From Nepenthes gracilis (lineage: Eukaryota; Streptophyta; Magnoliopsida; Caryophyllales; Nepenthaceae), in assembly GCA_033239525.1 (NCBI GenBank), contig BSYO01000034.1, positions 3,472,001 through 3,536,000 on the forward strand: DNA of 64,000 nucleotides. Direction: 5' to 3'. The position numbers were made by a program, and so were the translations under genes. This document shows positions 34,592 to 45,845 of this stretch, one piece after another. How positions within the stretch are numbered: the stretch's first letter is position 1; the number at the start of each line of letters is the position of its first letter. The notes beneath the pieces were generated by a model, which was given only the letters and a program-made list of their open reading frames with translations, did no database searches and was not told the origin of the DNA.

Positions 34592-34792
34592 GTGGTGGTG
34601 ACCCACAAACCACACCACGAACTAAAGGTCGTCCGCGTAGTTGACCCCAACTTCCACCCACCACGCCGCCTCCAACACCACGTATACGTTCGCCATCTTC
34701 CTCTTCAAAACCCCACATCGACCCTCCACTGGAAAAGAAGCCCTCTGCATCCCCGGAAAGCCAACACCCTCCGTTTTCCGCTGGCTTCTTGA
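34592..34792 (+). other. Possible 66-codon upstream ORF before the LysM gene
   Basis: An open frame in the C-rich leader ends in TGA six bases before the LysM ATG. It has no recognisable domain (PNFHPPRRLQHHVYVRH). It may only be a by-product of the C-rich composition. If it lies in the mRNA it could affect translation of the main frame. The minus-strand frame over the same stretch (34545-34931) is a shadow. Confidence 0.3.
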
Positions 34793-34798
34793 TCCCTA

Positions 34799-35206
34799 AT
34801 GGCGGCGGCAGTCCCTGGTCCTCCTCCACCTCCTCCACCATCATCTCCGAAAGCCACAAAGCAGAGAGAAATAAGAAGAATGAAATCCATAGCTGATGCA
34901 GCTTCATTGTACTGTTCCATAGCAATAGCAACAGTTATCATATTAAGAGCCGTCAGGGAAGCCTACCCTTTGGATATAGGGGATCCCTCCGGTTTAAAGG
35001 CCGCCCGTCAGAAACAGTCGGGTGAGCCGGCGTGCGACGAGATCTACGTGGTCGGAGAAGGCGAAACCCTCCATTCAATCAGCGATAAGTGTGGCGACCC
35101 GTTTATCGTGGAGCAGAACCCGCATATCCACGACCCGGATGACGTGGTCCCGGGCTTCGTCATCAAGATCAGCCCCATCTCCAAGAATCGGAAGCTGCTT
35201 AGGTAG
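34799..35206 (+). CDS. LysM domain-containing protein (135 aa)
   Basis: It is an intact single-exon frame with start ATG 34799 and stop TAG 35204. Residues 6-17 are a proline-rich run, 18-30 are basic, and 35-52 are hydrophobic (SLYCSIAIATVIILRAV), which could be a membrane anchor or signal anchor. Residues 82-126 form one LysM: IYVVGEGETLHSISDKCGD, then NPHIHDPDDVVPGFVIKI. The size and single C-terminal LysM match the small plant LysM proteins with a conserved CDEIYVVGEGETLH motif. LysM modules bind GlcNAc-containing glycans; the ligand and role of this small class are not known to me. No kinase domain is present, so it is not a LysM receptor kinase. It is flanked by retrotransposon DNA on both sides. 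Codon use is more GC-rich than the surroundings. Confidence 0.9.
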   Translation: MAAAVPGPPPPPPPSSPKATKQREIRRMKSIADAASLYCSIAIATVIILRAVREAYPLDIGDPSGLKAARQKQSGEPACDEIYVVGEGETLHSISDKCGDPFIVEQNPHIHDPDDVVPGFVIKISPISKNRKLLR

Positions 35207-35433
35207 GTTTTTGCTGTTGCAACGCATTGAGAATCAAATAATCAGTGATCAAGTATATATATACATACACACAGCCTAATCTTCCTCTATTTTCTAGGGC
35301 TAATAACTAGTAAAGGACAACATGGTGATGACTTAAACTCGTATCAAATACAAATCATTATAAATCAAATATCTACTGTGCTATTCTAATGTCTTTGACT
35401 TTTTTTTCCCTTTCTTTTATTGGGTGTATGATG

Positions 35434-35439
35434 AATAAA
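35434..35439 (+). terminator. Candidate polyadenylation signal (AATAAA)
   Basis: AATAAA lies 228 bp after the LysM stop in T-rich DNA, a usual 3' UTR length. Plant signals are loose, so this is only plausible. Confidence 0.35.
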
Positions 35440-37539
35440 AAGAATAACAAAAGGGCAGGGTTGTACGATGCTAGAAGCGTCACAGATTATATGATGCTAT
35501 ATAACAATCATCAGTTCTAATTCAACAGCTGCCCTTTTTTTATTAGATGGTTATAACAGCCATCTATTTTTTTAATAAAATAATATTTTTTATTTAATAA
35601 AAGAAAAAATAATAGCCATTGAATTAAATTTGACAACTGTCATATGGAGTTATATGCTCTACGATACTTTTAGCGTTGTAGTGTCACTTGTTCTAGAATG
35701 CCCATGCCTTGTTTGGAATAACACAAGAAGGTTCAAAGACATTACTAATATGGTGGGCAATTTTTTCGATCATCATCGTTCCACATTGAAAATCGGGGGG
35801 TTTTTGCCAGGGAATTAATGATGGAGGCGAGTGGGATATGGGGTTTCTATCTACCAAAGGAGACGTTGATTTAAAGGAAAGGTTGACTCAATCTTTTTAA
35901 ATTATAATTATTTGATTAATATTAGGTAGATAATATTAATATCTTTTTTAAAAATAAATAAAAATTAAATAATATATTTTAAATAATTCGACTAATATTA
36001 AATGGATATGAACAGGAGGAACTGAATCAATTTTCTTTTTAGAGAGGTATGCCTTTCGAATCCGGAGATTATGTATATCTCTGTTTAGAAGTATTTTAAA
36101 TCATTAGTTATAAAAGTTGTTAGAAAATTTTATTTTGTTATATATCATATCTACATGTATCTGCATAATATCATTAGTGTATATTGGGAAGAACATAATA
36201 TCGATTATAATACATGTGTATTGAAATATAATTTTTTTAAAGGTTTTTTTTTTCAAATATCATATAAAATGTCATATTTTTGAAATATATATGAATAACG
36301 ATTCGCCAAATTGTCTTGGTCAAGCTGATCGTTGTCTGGATGAAACTCATCTTGCTCTTCGTTGCGGTTGGTCCAAGAACGATCTATTTTCTTTTATTTT
36401 TTTATAAATGATATTTGAGATATATTTTTTAATTATTTTTAAAATATTTTTAATCATATAATATTCTATTTATTTATCAATTTTAATAAAATTACATAAA
36501 ATAAATAAATTATGATTTAAAAATATTTTTAAAAAATTAAATAATATGTTTTAGATATCTTTAGTTTTCATTTTGAGTCTTGATTGATGTGATTAAACTG
36601 CTTTAAAATTTCTCATTGACTTGGAAGCTTAAAAAAGGGGCAATTTGTCTTGTAAAGCTTAGGGATCGTTGGCCCCACGATGCTATACGGATATTGTTGA
36701 ATTTTTATCCAATAATTTTTATTTTTTTGTTATTTAAAAATTTAAAAATATTTTTTTTACTGTTAGAATTAATAAGGGATATTAAATCCAAATTTAATAA
36801 ATGTCATACGGTGTCATACACCATATGGCATTGCAGTATCCCTTGTTTAATGAAACTTAATCAAATTTTTAAGGATCTATTTAGTGGTAGAAAAATTTAC
36901 AAAAATAACAATAATGAAGAGAAAGAAATAAAATGAAGATTGCATTTTTTAAAAATATAAATATAATAATATATTTTTTAAAATTTTCATCTTCTCAATA
37001 ATTTAAATATGAAACGAATATTTTACTTTATTTTTTAAGACTTTCTTCACTCTTTTTTTAATAACTAAATAGACCTTAAAAAAATACAATGCTTTTAGAG
37101 TAGAAATTGAAGATACATACATATGTATACACATACATATGTATAATTATACATGTACATAAATGCATACATTACCTAATTCATTGAATAAGGAATATAA
37201 ACTTACATAGGAAGAGGTATAGAGGTCAGGTATTTTCATATGAGTTTCATAACCAATTATTTATTCAAAGATAAAAGAGTTTTAAAAATTAGCAAAATTT
37301 TTCAAGAGGAACAACATTGTCACGATTCGTGGCGCTTATGAGTAATGGCATTTCGTGCACAACTGGCTGCAGCCTTTTTCGTTGTCAAGCTAGAAATGTT
37401 ATGAGTTAAGTCGCAATAGATTTATTTAGTATTCTCTTTGGATGTCTTGGAGTTTCGTACATAACATTTTTGCAGGAATATGTTGAAGTACTAGCTAGAA
37501 AAAAGCATGGCAGCAATCTAAATTAAAGGGGTATGTTAG
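35440..37539. other. AT-rich intergenic DNA
   Basis: I find no gene in it. Short frames (35630-35818, 36616-36936) have no recognisable domain and lie in biased sequence. A short (ACATACATATGTATA)-like repeat lies near 37110-37150. Confidence 0.5.
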
Positions 37540-38160
37540 ATTTTTGAGAAAATGAAAGTAATGTAATATGAAAGTTACTTTATAATTTGGATAATATAAA
37601 CATACTAAACTTTAATTAATTTACTTCCAATTTGTGATTCCTATGAAAAAAACTCTTTGAATTTACTTGCAACAGTTAAATTGGATGTCTTCTAGTCTTC
37701 TTATGAAATTTGCTTCACTTGTTGTGAATCTTTGTGCATTACTGGAATACAGTGCCCATGCCGCCAACATACCAACGAAAATCTACAGATTGGTGTAAGT
37801 GTATAAACAATTGAGGAAATACTAGAGTAGGAAAACCTTGACAAATTATCTTGAAAATATAGTTTTGGTTTTCTAAGTAAAAGATAATTTTTTATATTAA
37901 ATAATGAGAGCTTTAGGTTACAACTCTTTTTCTCATTATATCTGTCATATTATTGAATGGAAGAGAGGTATGTATAAAGAGGGTTCAAAATTAAGTCAAA
38001 AATATATGACTGTTTAAAAAATAAAGCTCCAGCACACATGCCACTGAACAAGAGCGCACCAAGCATAAAGCCTTTAGCAGGAAGGTCACTCACTAGCATA
38101 TGTGTGCCATTTAGGTACATATCAAGTGTGGGTATTCTAAGTAGATGCACTTATATGTGG
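37540..38160 (-). repeat. Highly decayed SIRE-like LTR
   Basis: TGTGATTCCTATGAAAAAAA, then CTCTTTGAATTTACTTGCAA and GGATGTCTTCTAGTCTTC near 37635-37700, parallel TGTGATTCCTATCAAAAAAC, CTCCTTGGATTTGCCTGCGG and GGACACCTTCCGGTCTTC of 29735-30761. TATGTATAAAGAGGGTTCAAAATT near 37968 parallels TATTTATAGAAGGCTCAAAATT. The many differences mark it as a much older insertion. Confidence 0.6.
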
Positions 38161-38800
38161 CTTAAGCTACATTAGATGTGGGTGTTTTAGACAAATTTTG
38201 CTCGTGCGTAGATTAGGCATAAATTAAATTCAGATGTTTTGAACAGATTACACTTACACACAAATCAGGTGCACATTAGGCATGAAAATTAAGAGAAGAT
38301 ACATTTGTGAAGAATAAGCATTTATCTGGCATTCATTTTTATTGATATTTGAGAATCCTTCAGAATAACTGTTTATCTAATTACTAAATATACAAATATA
38401 AGATATTTTAAATAATTTTTTTCTTTGACCATTCCGTTAGAAAACCTTTATAAAAAACAACAAATACATGAATCGTGGGTCAAGTACCACAAATATAAAA
38501 CCTACGTATATAAAAATATACTCTAAAAAAATGACACTTAAATATCTAACTTTTGAAGACAAGAGCACCCGTTGTTCCCAATCAAACACTATTAGTACAA
38601 ATTCATAAAATATATGTAGAAATAAATAAAAAATTATTATAATTTATTAAGGAGCATTACTATATGGCAATAGTAGAGAATGGTAAGTTTAAGTACAAAA
38701 CTAACACTATATATATGCTTCGCAAAAAAAGGCTTTACTCTCCCTTTTACTCTATTCCCTTCTTTTGTCATGAGTTTCAAAACAAGTGTATTAATCAATA
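38161..38800. other. AT-rich intergenic DNA
   Basis: No gene, RNA or repeat boundary that I can support. Confidence 0.5.
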
Positions 38801-39845
38801 TTGGAGTGGTTGATGTTCCTCATGGAGCCTAGTTCGTCAAAAATGCGGTCGAAGCTCCCCCCATGTAGACATCCTTGTCATCAAGTTGAGCAACAATACA
38901 CCAAAAATTCCTCTAGGATGTGAGATTCTAAATGATCTTGATTTGTAGCAAGTTGAGACATATTTGCATTCACGGTGGTGAGCTGATTGAACATTCTAGA
39001 AAACTAATCCAAAATAATTGAGATGTAGATGAGGGGATAGGGGTGACTAGGGGGTCAGGGGTAAATGGAGATGGTTCAACAGTTGGATATAGCTCATCCA
39101 TAGGATCATGATGATAAGGGGAGTAGCCGTGGGTATAAACTTTGCGCTACTCATAAGTGGTGTAGTTAATGGGTTTCCCTAAGGGGACAAAAGGAATGTT
39201 TGAAAATGACATCTCGAGACCCATGATCAAGTGTTAAAATACACAATCATGAGAAATATTGCCATCCTTTTTGCTTATGAAAACAAAAATTATTTGTGAG
39301 TAGAGATGTAATGAGAGATTGGTCAAATGCCCGAGGATGAGAGCTTTGAGAAATAAAGTTTTACATAGAGAAGTGGCGTATAGTGTGTCATGAAAAAATA
39401 TTAGTGACTATAATTTGATATACTGTAAGATGGTGGTGGGTGAAATGAATCGTCTTAAAGGATATTTCACACCAAGTCATAGAAGCACCATACATGAATG
39501 AGACAATCACGTGATAAAGAGGCATCTTACAAAACGAATATGGGTAGTCGGGATAAGGCCCTAGAGGGAGATGAAGAGTGCTTGCAATGACTTCTGAAGT
39601 GATTCGAATGGTACATCTCCTCAAAAAAGTAGAGAAAAAGTTGGACTACTTATTAATTTTATAAATAAGTGTATAAAACTTTTAGACAATGACGACAAAA
39701 GAAGAAATCAAATTAGTGAATACTGGTTCCTAATGCCAATCAACAAGGGTAGAGGAGATGGAATGATCTAGCGAAACAAGGTAACCTTTAATTCTAAGGT
39801 GAACTATTGGTGGCTCGTTTATTTTTGGAAGAGATCTTCCATAGC
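38801..39845 (-). pseudogene. Remnant of a plant transposon-type protein (tentative)
   Basis: The minus strand around 39630-39390 has a 78-codon open stretch containing RRCTIRITSEVIASTLHLP and MYGASMTWCEISFKTIH. The pattern (a short beta/helix start, LHLP, a W in the middle, then a hydrophobic helix) recalls the putative plant transposon protein domain found near some Gypsy elements. On both sides the minus strand continues as broken pieces (an acidic, low-complexity part near 39100-38900). There is no intact frame. The assignment is by pattern only. Confidence 0.3.
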
Positions 39846-42169
39846 TGTTGCAAGTTACCGATTTTTAAAATATGGTAATTAGGAGTAATTAAGTTAATAT
39901 AAATGAATTGAGGTCAAAGGGCATGAGAGAAACTTGATTGAAAAATCCAAAGATCTAGAATTAATAAAACTAGGAATCGACGTTATAAACCTTGAAAAAT
40001 TAATCCATAAATAATATTTGAGTTTTAAATTATGATGATCATGATTTATTAAGTTAATATAATCAAAATTAGGGTTTAAGGATGTGAAAAATTGACTTAG
40101 AAGGGTCAAAATGGGTCCCGAACAGCGTGTGCACAAAGTAGGCTTGTTATAGGCCTAACCTAAACTTGACCCATGCCCGAGGCATGGCCCAGGTGTGAAA
40201 AACAGAATGCCACACCCAAAGAAAGCCCGAGGTACGCCCAGGGTGCATTTGGAAGAATTACGCACTCGATGCACGCCCAATGGACGTTCAAGAGTGGACC
40301 TTCAGGTCTGCGGTACCCGACTAGTGCTCGAGGCACCAGTCCACATATTTAAACATACGAATTGTTTTCTTTAGCCAATTTCACGTGGAAAGAGAGAGAG
40401 AGGAGAGAGAGAGAATGTGAAGGAGAAGAGAGAGAAGGAGGAGATCAAAATACCGAGTCTGATTCCGACTTAGAACTAGTTAAGGAAGTTATAGATCGAA
40501 TCGAGGCAAGTGCACTCATATGTTTTCCTTTTATTTATTGCACTTTTTGTTTCTCTCTTTGGGTATTTTTATTCAAATACCAGTCTAAATTTATATTTTA
40601 TAAAGCTCATGTATTGAATATGTATATATGTTGATTTCAAGTTCGATTTCTAAGTTTTATGTAGTATTTTATACGTGAAATCCTAACCCAGCGCCTGGAA
40701 GCTTTTGCCTGTTTATTTTGAGATTAATGTATGATTTGGCCTTACAAAATTAAAATCCCAATTTCATGAACGTGGGTACTTTGATTATTTAATATTTATT
40801 CACATACATTTTATAATATATTATTTTACGTGTTCCAAAATTATTTTTGGATGTAAATAACGGTTTTATTCACATATATTTTATATATGTTATTTGTATG
40901 TGCTCTAAAAATTACATTGTATACTTTTGTAAAGGGATTCAATGTCCGAAAGCTCTAAAGTTATATTTGGTTCATTATGGTAAGAATTTCTTAAATAACC
41001 TAAGTTTTATGTAAATTTATATATGTAATCAAAGGTATGTGAAGATTTAAACTCACAAGAATATGAAAAAGTGTATCAGTACACTCAAGAATATGATTAT
41101 TCATATTTGTAACCAAGAATTAAGCAAATCATACAAATTATATAAAGGGAACTCTATAATTTATTATATTTGATGATTCATTCTCCAGGAAATGAGAGCT
41201 TTGTATAAGAATATGGTAGAACTTTTCCTTAAGAATAAGTAATTATAAATCTGGACTAAAGATTTATATTTCAAATGGTAATTTTTTCTAGCATGCTTTA
41301 GGATATAATAGTGGTAATTGAAAGAATGCTCTTGGGCCACGGGAGATGTTATAATAGCATATTTGTTATTTGGCCCAATATATCGGGTGAAAGATATTCC
41401 ATTTGTCACAGGACGTTAAAGTTTGAGGTATTATGGGTGACGCTTTAGAATATGTGGATGCATATACATTTCATTCCTCATTCAGCTACTTTGTTAGCTG
41501 GTAAGACTTACTAGCTCTAATTCACAAAGATAAAAAAAATTTCTACATGTTTTAGAACCTAAATGAATTAGAAATAAAATGAAAAAGATAAATGTGTTGC
41601 AAAAATGTATTTATTCATAATTTATGTTTATGTATTTATATTATGCTCCTATTTCATTCCATTACTTTATTTTGAGTATAGTGTTTATTATCTTTGATTA
41701 TATTGTACCTTACTAAATATTTGGCTCACTCCTTACTATTTTTCTACCTTCAAATGAGTACGAGCTTATACCCGATAAGGTAGAGTAGAGATTAGCTGTC
41801 AGCTAGGTGTCAGACTTGAAGGATTATTTTGTTGATGTAGATTTTGGTGGGTTTGTACCTTTGTTTCGGAGTACTTTTGTATATTTGTATTGATGGATAT
41901 ATATCGTTGTATCAGATATATTGATAATGTATAGATAATTTAGTTTTCGCTGTATTGATGGTTGTAGATGCATCCGCGGATTATTATAATTTGATGTTTA
42001 GGTACCTCGTGGAATTTTATATGAGCCGACATTGTAACTGAAGTTATGACGTTAGTGCCACGAATACATTTGTGACTTTTTGGATCCTGTGTATATTTGT
42101 TGTTGGGATATACTTGTTGTATAGGGATTTGTACAGGTTATGTTAGTTTGATGGCTATTTTACAGTCGA
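39846..42169 (+). repeat. Long Gypsy-type LTR without element body
   Basis: The 3' half matches 1838-2744 (GGTAAGACTTACTAGC near 41502, TATTTGGCTCACTCC near 41719, TGAGTACGAGC near 41754, TTTTTGGATCCTG near 42078). The end is set at ATTTTACA (42169), where the older copy ends ATTATGTCA. The start TGTTGCAAGTTACCG (39846) is a proposal. Inside are a C/G-rich CCCGAGGC block (40150-40330), a TATTTAAACATA box near 40347, and a GA-rich leader near 40380-40450. No primer site or gag follows, and I see no target duplication. Confidence 0.5.
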
Positions 42170-42900
42170 AACCTTATCAGTTTTCGATTAAAAAAATACA
42201 ATTTAACACAATTGCACTGATAAAATACTCAAACTAAGAGGAGGTGCCACTACAAGGATACTTTCTAGAGGAATTTTTGAAGTAGTCATATAAAGATAAA
42301 ATGAGAAGATTTACTTTTAATAACTATAGATCTGAATCAATATGCAAGGAAAACAAAGATCAAAGCCTAAACCGTCTAAGGCAATGTTGCATGGGAGGAA
42401 CTCTTACAAATCTCAGTTAAAAGTACCCAAATCCTAAAGGGAGTAGCCGAAACAAGAGTGAGTTCCTAAATGGACCACCCAAAGTGTTACACCCATAGAA
42501 TGTTCAAATTTATAATCAAATCTTTCAAATTTCAATAAAACCTAACAAGTTTTGTTTGCTAGTATGAGATATCTCATTAAAGGAGATGTGAAAACCATTG
42601 CAATGGCAGAGCCTAACTACCACTATGGATTAAAGACCCAATAGCTTGAGGAAGAGGAGAGATGGAGAGAATATACCTTGGTTTTGTCTTCAATTTAGAA
42701 GAAAAGATTAGATCGAGCAAGGATGAATGTAGAGAGAGAGATAAGAGTAAGCTCTGACGAGAGAAGGGAAAATATGGGTAACATATGAACAATACAAGAA
42801 GAATTAAAGACATTGAAGATCGGCATATAAGCATGCATCAGACACATTTTAAGTGATGCAAGCATGAGAAATGGCACATGAACACCAGAAAGGCATGTAA
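42170..42900. other. Unassigned AT-rich interval
   Basis: No recognisable gene. Short minus-strand frames near 42613-42877 are low-complexity (Ser/Leu). The left end of the Copia 3' LTR probably lies close to its right border. Confidence 0.4.
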
Positions 42901-43457
42901 GAAAACTTTAGTAAGATAATACTTTTATTCACAGGATCTTGATTATTATATTTCTCCATTAAACTTTAAAGTATAAAGAATAAATATACGTACCTAGATT
43001 CATAATCATTAAACTTTTATACATAACTATAATTGTTCTTGTCTCGAAAAATTGGGAGATGATTTCTCTCTCTTCTCTTTATGATTTGTAGAATTTATAC
43101 AAATCTTGTGTCCCTCAAATTATGGCCAAAGACGTCCTTTTATAGAGGGAGAGAGGACCATTCCCAAATTATAAAAATGCCCCTCCTTTCGTTCAAGTGA
43201 TACGTCTTGAATAGATATAATTGTTGAGAAGTAATATCTATTCGCTCAACGGGTATTCTCAAAGAGACATATCTATTCACCAAATGACACATCATTTAAG
43301 AAATAACATATTCTTTCCATCAAAGGATATAACTTGAACAGGCGTGTCTTTTAAAAAATTTCTCTTTATTATTATATATATAAACTAATAGAATTATTAA
43401 ATTAATTCAACAAATCAATAATTCATATGTCTCGTCATTTGGGACATATTTTTAACA
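42901..43457 (-). repeat. 3' LTR of the minus-strand Copia element
   Basis: On the minus strand it begins TGTTAAAAATATGTCCC (43457), right after a GGGCCAAGTGAAAGAC purine-rich stretch at the place of a polypurine tract. It has a clear TATA box, CCTCTATAAAAGGACG near 43140, and a leader with AGAGAAGAGAGAGA near 43065. The left end is not defined because the 5' LTR is not in the window for comparison. Confidence 0.65.
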
Positions 43458-43567
43458 GTCTTTCACTTGGCCCATATGATAATGATATTTATCTGAATTA
43501 ATTAAAATAAACTTTAAGTGCGCAATATTACAATCTATTAATAGTTTATATGTCATAATACTATAAT

Positions 43568-43572
43568 CAAAT
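43568..43572. other. Target-site duplication CAAAT (left)
   Basis: CAAAT sits directly left of TGTCACGG and is repeated at 54574-54578 directly right of ATATCACA. Confidence 0.9.
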
Positions 43573-43719
43573 TGTCACGGCCCGGGAACACAATATTCGC
43601 AGGTCAAAAATAAAATCAACAATAATATTTCTATTAAACATAAAAACCCAACCCGAGTGTGACAATCAAACACATGCAGGACCCAATATAAATAAAACCC
43701 GCACAAGATCTCATCGGAT
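43573..43719 (-). repeat. Truncated LTR of the tandem array
   Basis: 147 bp match the left ends of the two full LTRs from (T)CACGGCCCGGGAACACAA to AAGATCTCATCGGAT, then jump to AATTTTCTCAAACC, which is interior sequence (compare 49833). It keeps TGTCACGG, where the other two copies have TATCACGG. Confidence 0.9.
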
Positions 43720-45845
43720 AATTTTCTCAAACCTCTATGATCAAATTGTACCACAACTATCTTCATACAAATAACATTTCTAAATCCTCAAAAGAAAGAC
43801 CTAAACTGTTAACTCCAATCCATAAGTGGAATAACCTTGATCATAGACTTTCAACAGCCGTAACCCATAGGCCACTACTACTCAAATAAATTGCATTAGA
43901 ATACAACCTCAAATCTTCCTCATAAACATCACAATCTATGACATATTTAACTTAATCCATCGGGGATCAACCAAATCAACTTTGCAGACAATACGTCCTT
44001 TATTTCTAGAAAGCTCCCCTTATACTCATCATTCTAACGAACACTGATAGCTACTAAGCCCAATGTCCCACGGACGCTACGATTCTCAAGGAATCCTCGA
44101 CAAATCGCTTAACAGATTTAAGCAAACTCAATAAATCACGCACCTTCGCAACAAACGATGGCATTTCCCAACCGGTCACCGCTTCAATCTTCTACAATTT
44201 CACAAACATGCCATCGAAGAAACAACATGTCCAAACAATACTACTTCCAACCAAACTCACATCTCCTCAATTGGGCAAACCACAAACTACCCTTTACAAC
44301 TATGACAGTCCTCAAACGGACCCCACATAAATTCCTCGAATAAATCAAAATATCATTACAGAAGCCATCATAAATAGACTCAAATATGACTGAGAGATCC
44401 AATTCACAAGATCCACAAAAGATGCCAACGAAATCACTAACCTCAAAATGCCACTGAAGCTCACAACAGCTGCACCTTCACCTTGAATGCAACCTCAGGT
44501 ATATTCTCCCGATATTCTTAATTGACAATACTCCAAGTACAGATTGATTTAGAAAACATCGAGTACTAGCCATTGATCAAACAAATCACCTACCAATTCC
44601 AAACATTCGCTTATCAAATAATTCATTTTCCAAACGAATTAAATTTTAATAATTCATAGATAACCTCATAGATTCATCATGCTTATCCCAAAAGCATTTA
44701 ATAACCCACGGCAAGGCACTCAACCCATGCCTCATCGACTCTATGCAAGGTCATCGAAATCAATGTCAATCCTGACACAACCACAGCAACAACCTCAACT
44801 ACCGACTAAAAGACAATTCAGGCTAATCTTCTCATCTAAGAAAAAGTCTCAAATTATCACACAACCAGAAAACCTTTTTATGACCACATAACGACTCCAA
44901 GATGTGGGCATATATGCCAAATAAACTCGGCACACATTTTCATCATTTAACTTGCAGGCACAATGATACCAATTTCATCACCTATCGATCAACTCTTCCT
45001 CATATTCCAAATTCACAGCCCAAATTGTAAATGAGAATATTCTTACTGAAATCGTTTACACTAATGTGGTGACTTGCCAACTAAATCACCCCCAATATCA
45101 CATTAAAGTTTGGTTCATCAAATAAAATTAGATCAACTAATCATTGATATTTACAAACCCAGACCGGACATCAGAGTCTATAAACTTAACAGATCAAAGG
45201 TTTACCCATCAGGGGTAAACTTTATCAAAACTCACTCCAAAGATTGAGAAAGCATACAACATTCACATACAATCTCAAAGGTCACAGACTTAACTCCGTG
45301 CCTTCACCAACTAAATTCATCTTCCTTACTATCCTGAATGCCAAACGGAGAGTAATTTCTAAAAATTGCTTCCACCAAACATCATAAAAAGTGGAATACG
45401 GCACCAAGAAGCCCATCGCTAGCTTACCTCACTCTCCAACTCATGGACAAAAGATTGAGCTTCATCTGAACTATCAAAAATCTCAAACACGTCATCCACT
45501 TTCTGAAGCTCAATTTAACCATTAATTGAGATTAAACATCCCAATTTTTTTTCAAATCGGCTCACAATTAATCATTCGAAGGACTCTCCATCTTGCCTAC
45601 AGCAAATAATCCTTCACAAAGCAACCAAATTCCCATCTAGCTGCTGAACAGAAACACTCAAAACATCGCTCCCGCGACTCAACACAGCCTATTAATTGAC
45701 TTCCCGAGTCAAATTCAAACATTTACAACCCAAACTTCCATTCTTTACCAAGGGCTACACTTATCACGCCAGATATTCAATCAATTTCTTGCCCAAGATG
45801 ATCCAAAAATACCTCTCCTTACGATCTTTTCTCTGATACCACCAC
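43720..45845 (-). pseudogene. Second interior copy: decayed chromovirus gag-pol, 3' end deleted
   Basis: It matches 49833-51956 nearly base for base. The minus strand keeps fragments of the pol: an RT thumb piece (IEAVTGWEMPS, RFVEDSLRIVAS in the other copy; here near 44060-44200) and a protease end (VILGV-LASHH-SV near 45060-45115). No frame over ~115 codons is coding. The plus-strand frames 44158-44343 and 44679-44891 are shadows. Confidence 0.75.
45831..45841 (-). other. Primer-binding site of the second unit
   Basis: The minus strand reads TGGTATCAGAG a few bases after the middle LTR end. The middle LTR therefore serves formally as 3' LTR of one unit and 5' LTR of the next. Confidence 0.8.

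Noticed and set aside
34545..34931. 128-codon minus-strand frame overlapping the LysM gene start
   Set aside because: Gly-rich antisense of the C-rich leader and poly-Pro codons. The plus strand holds the conserved LysM domain.
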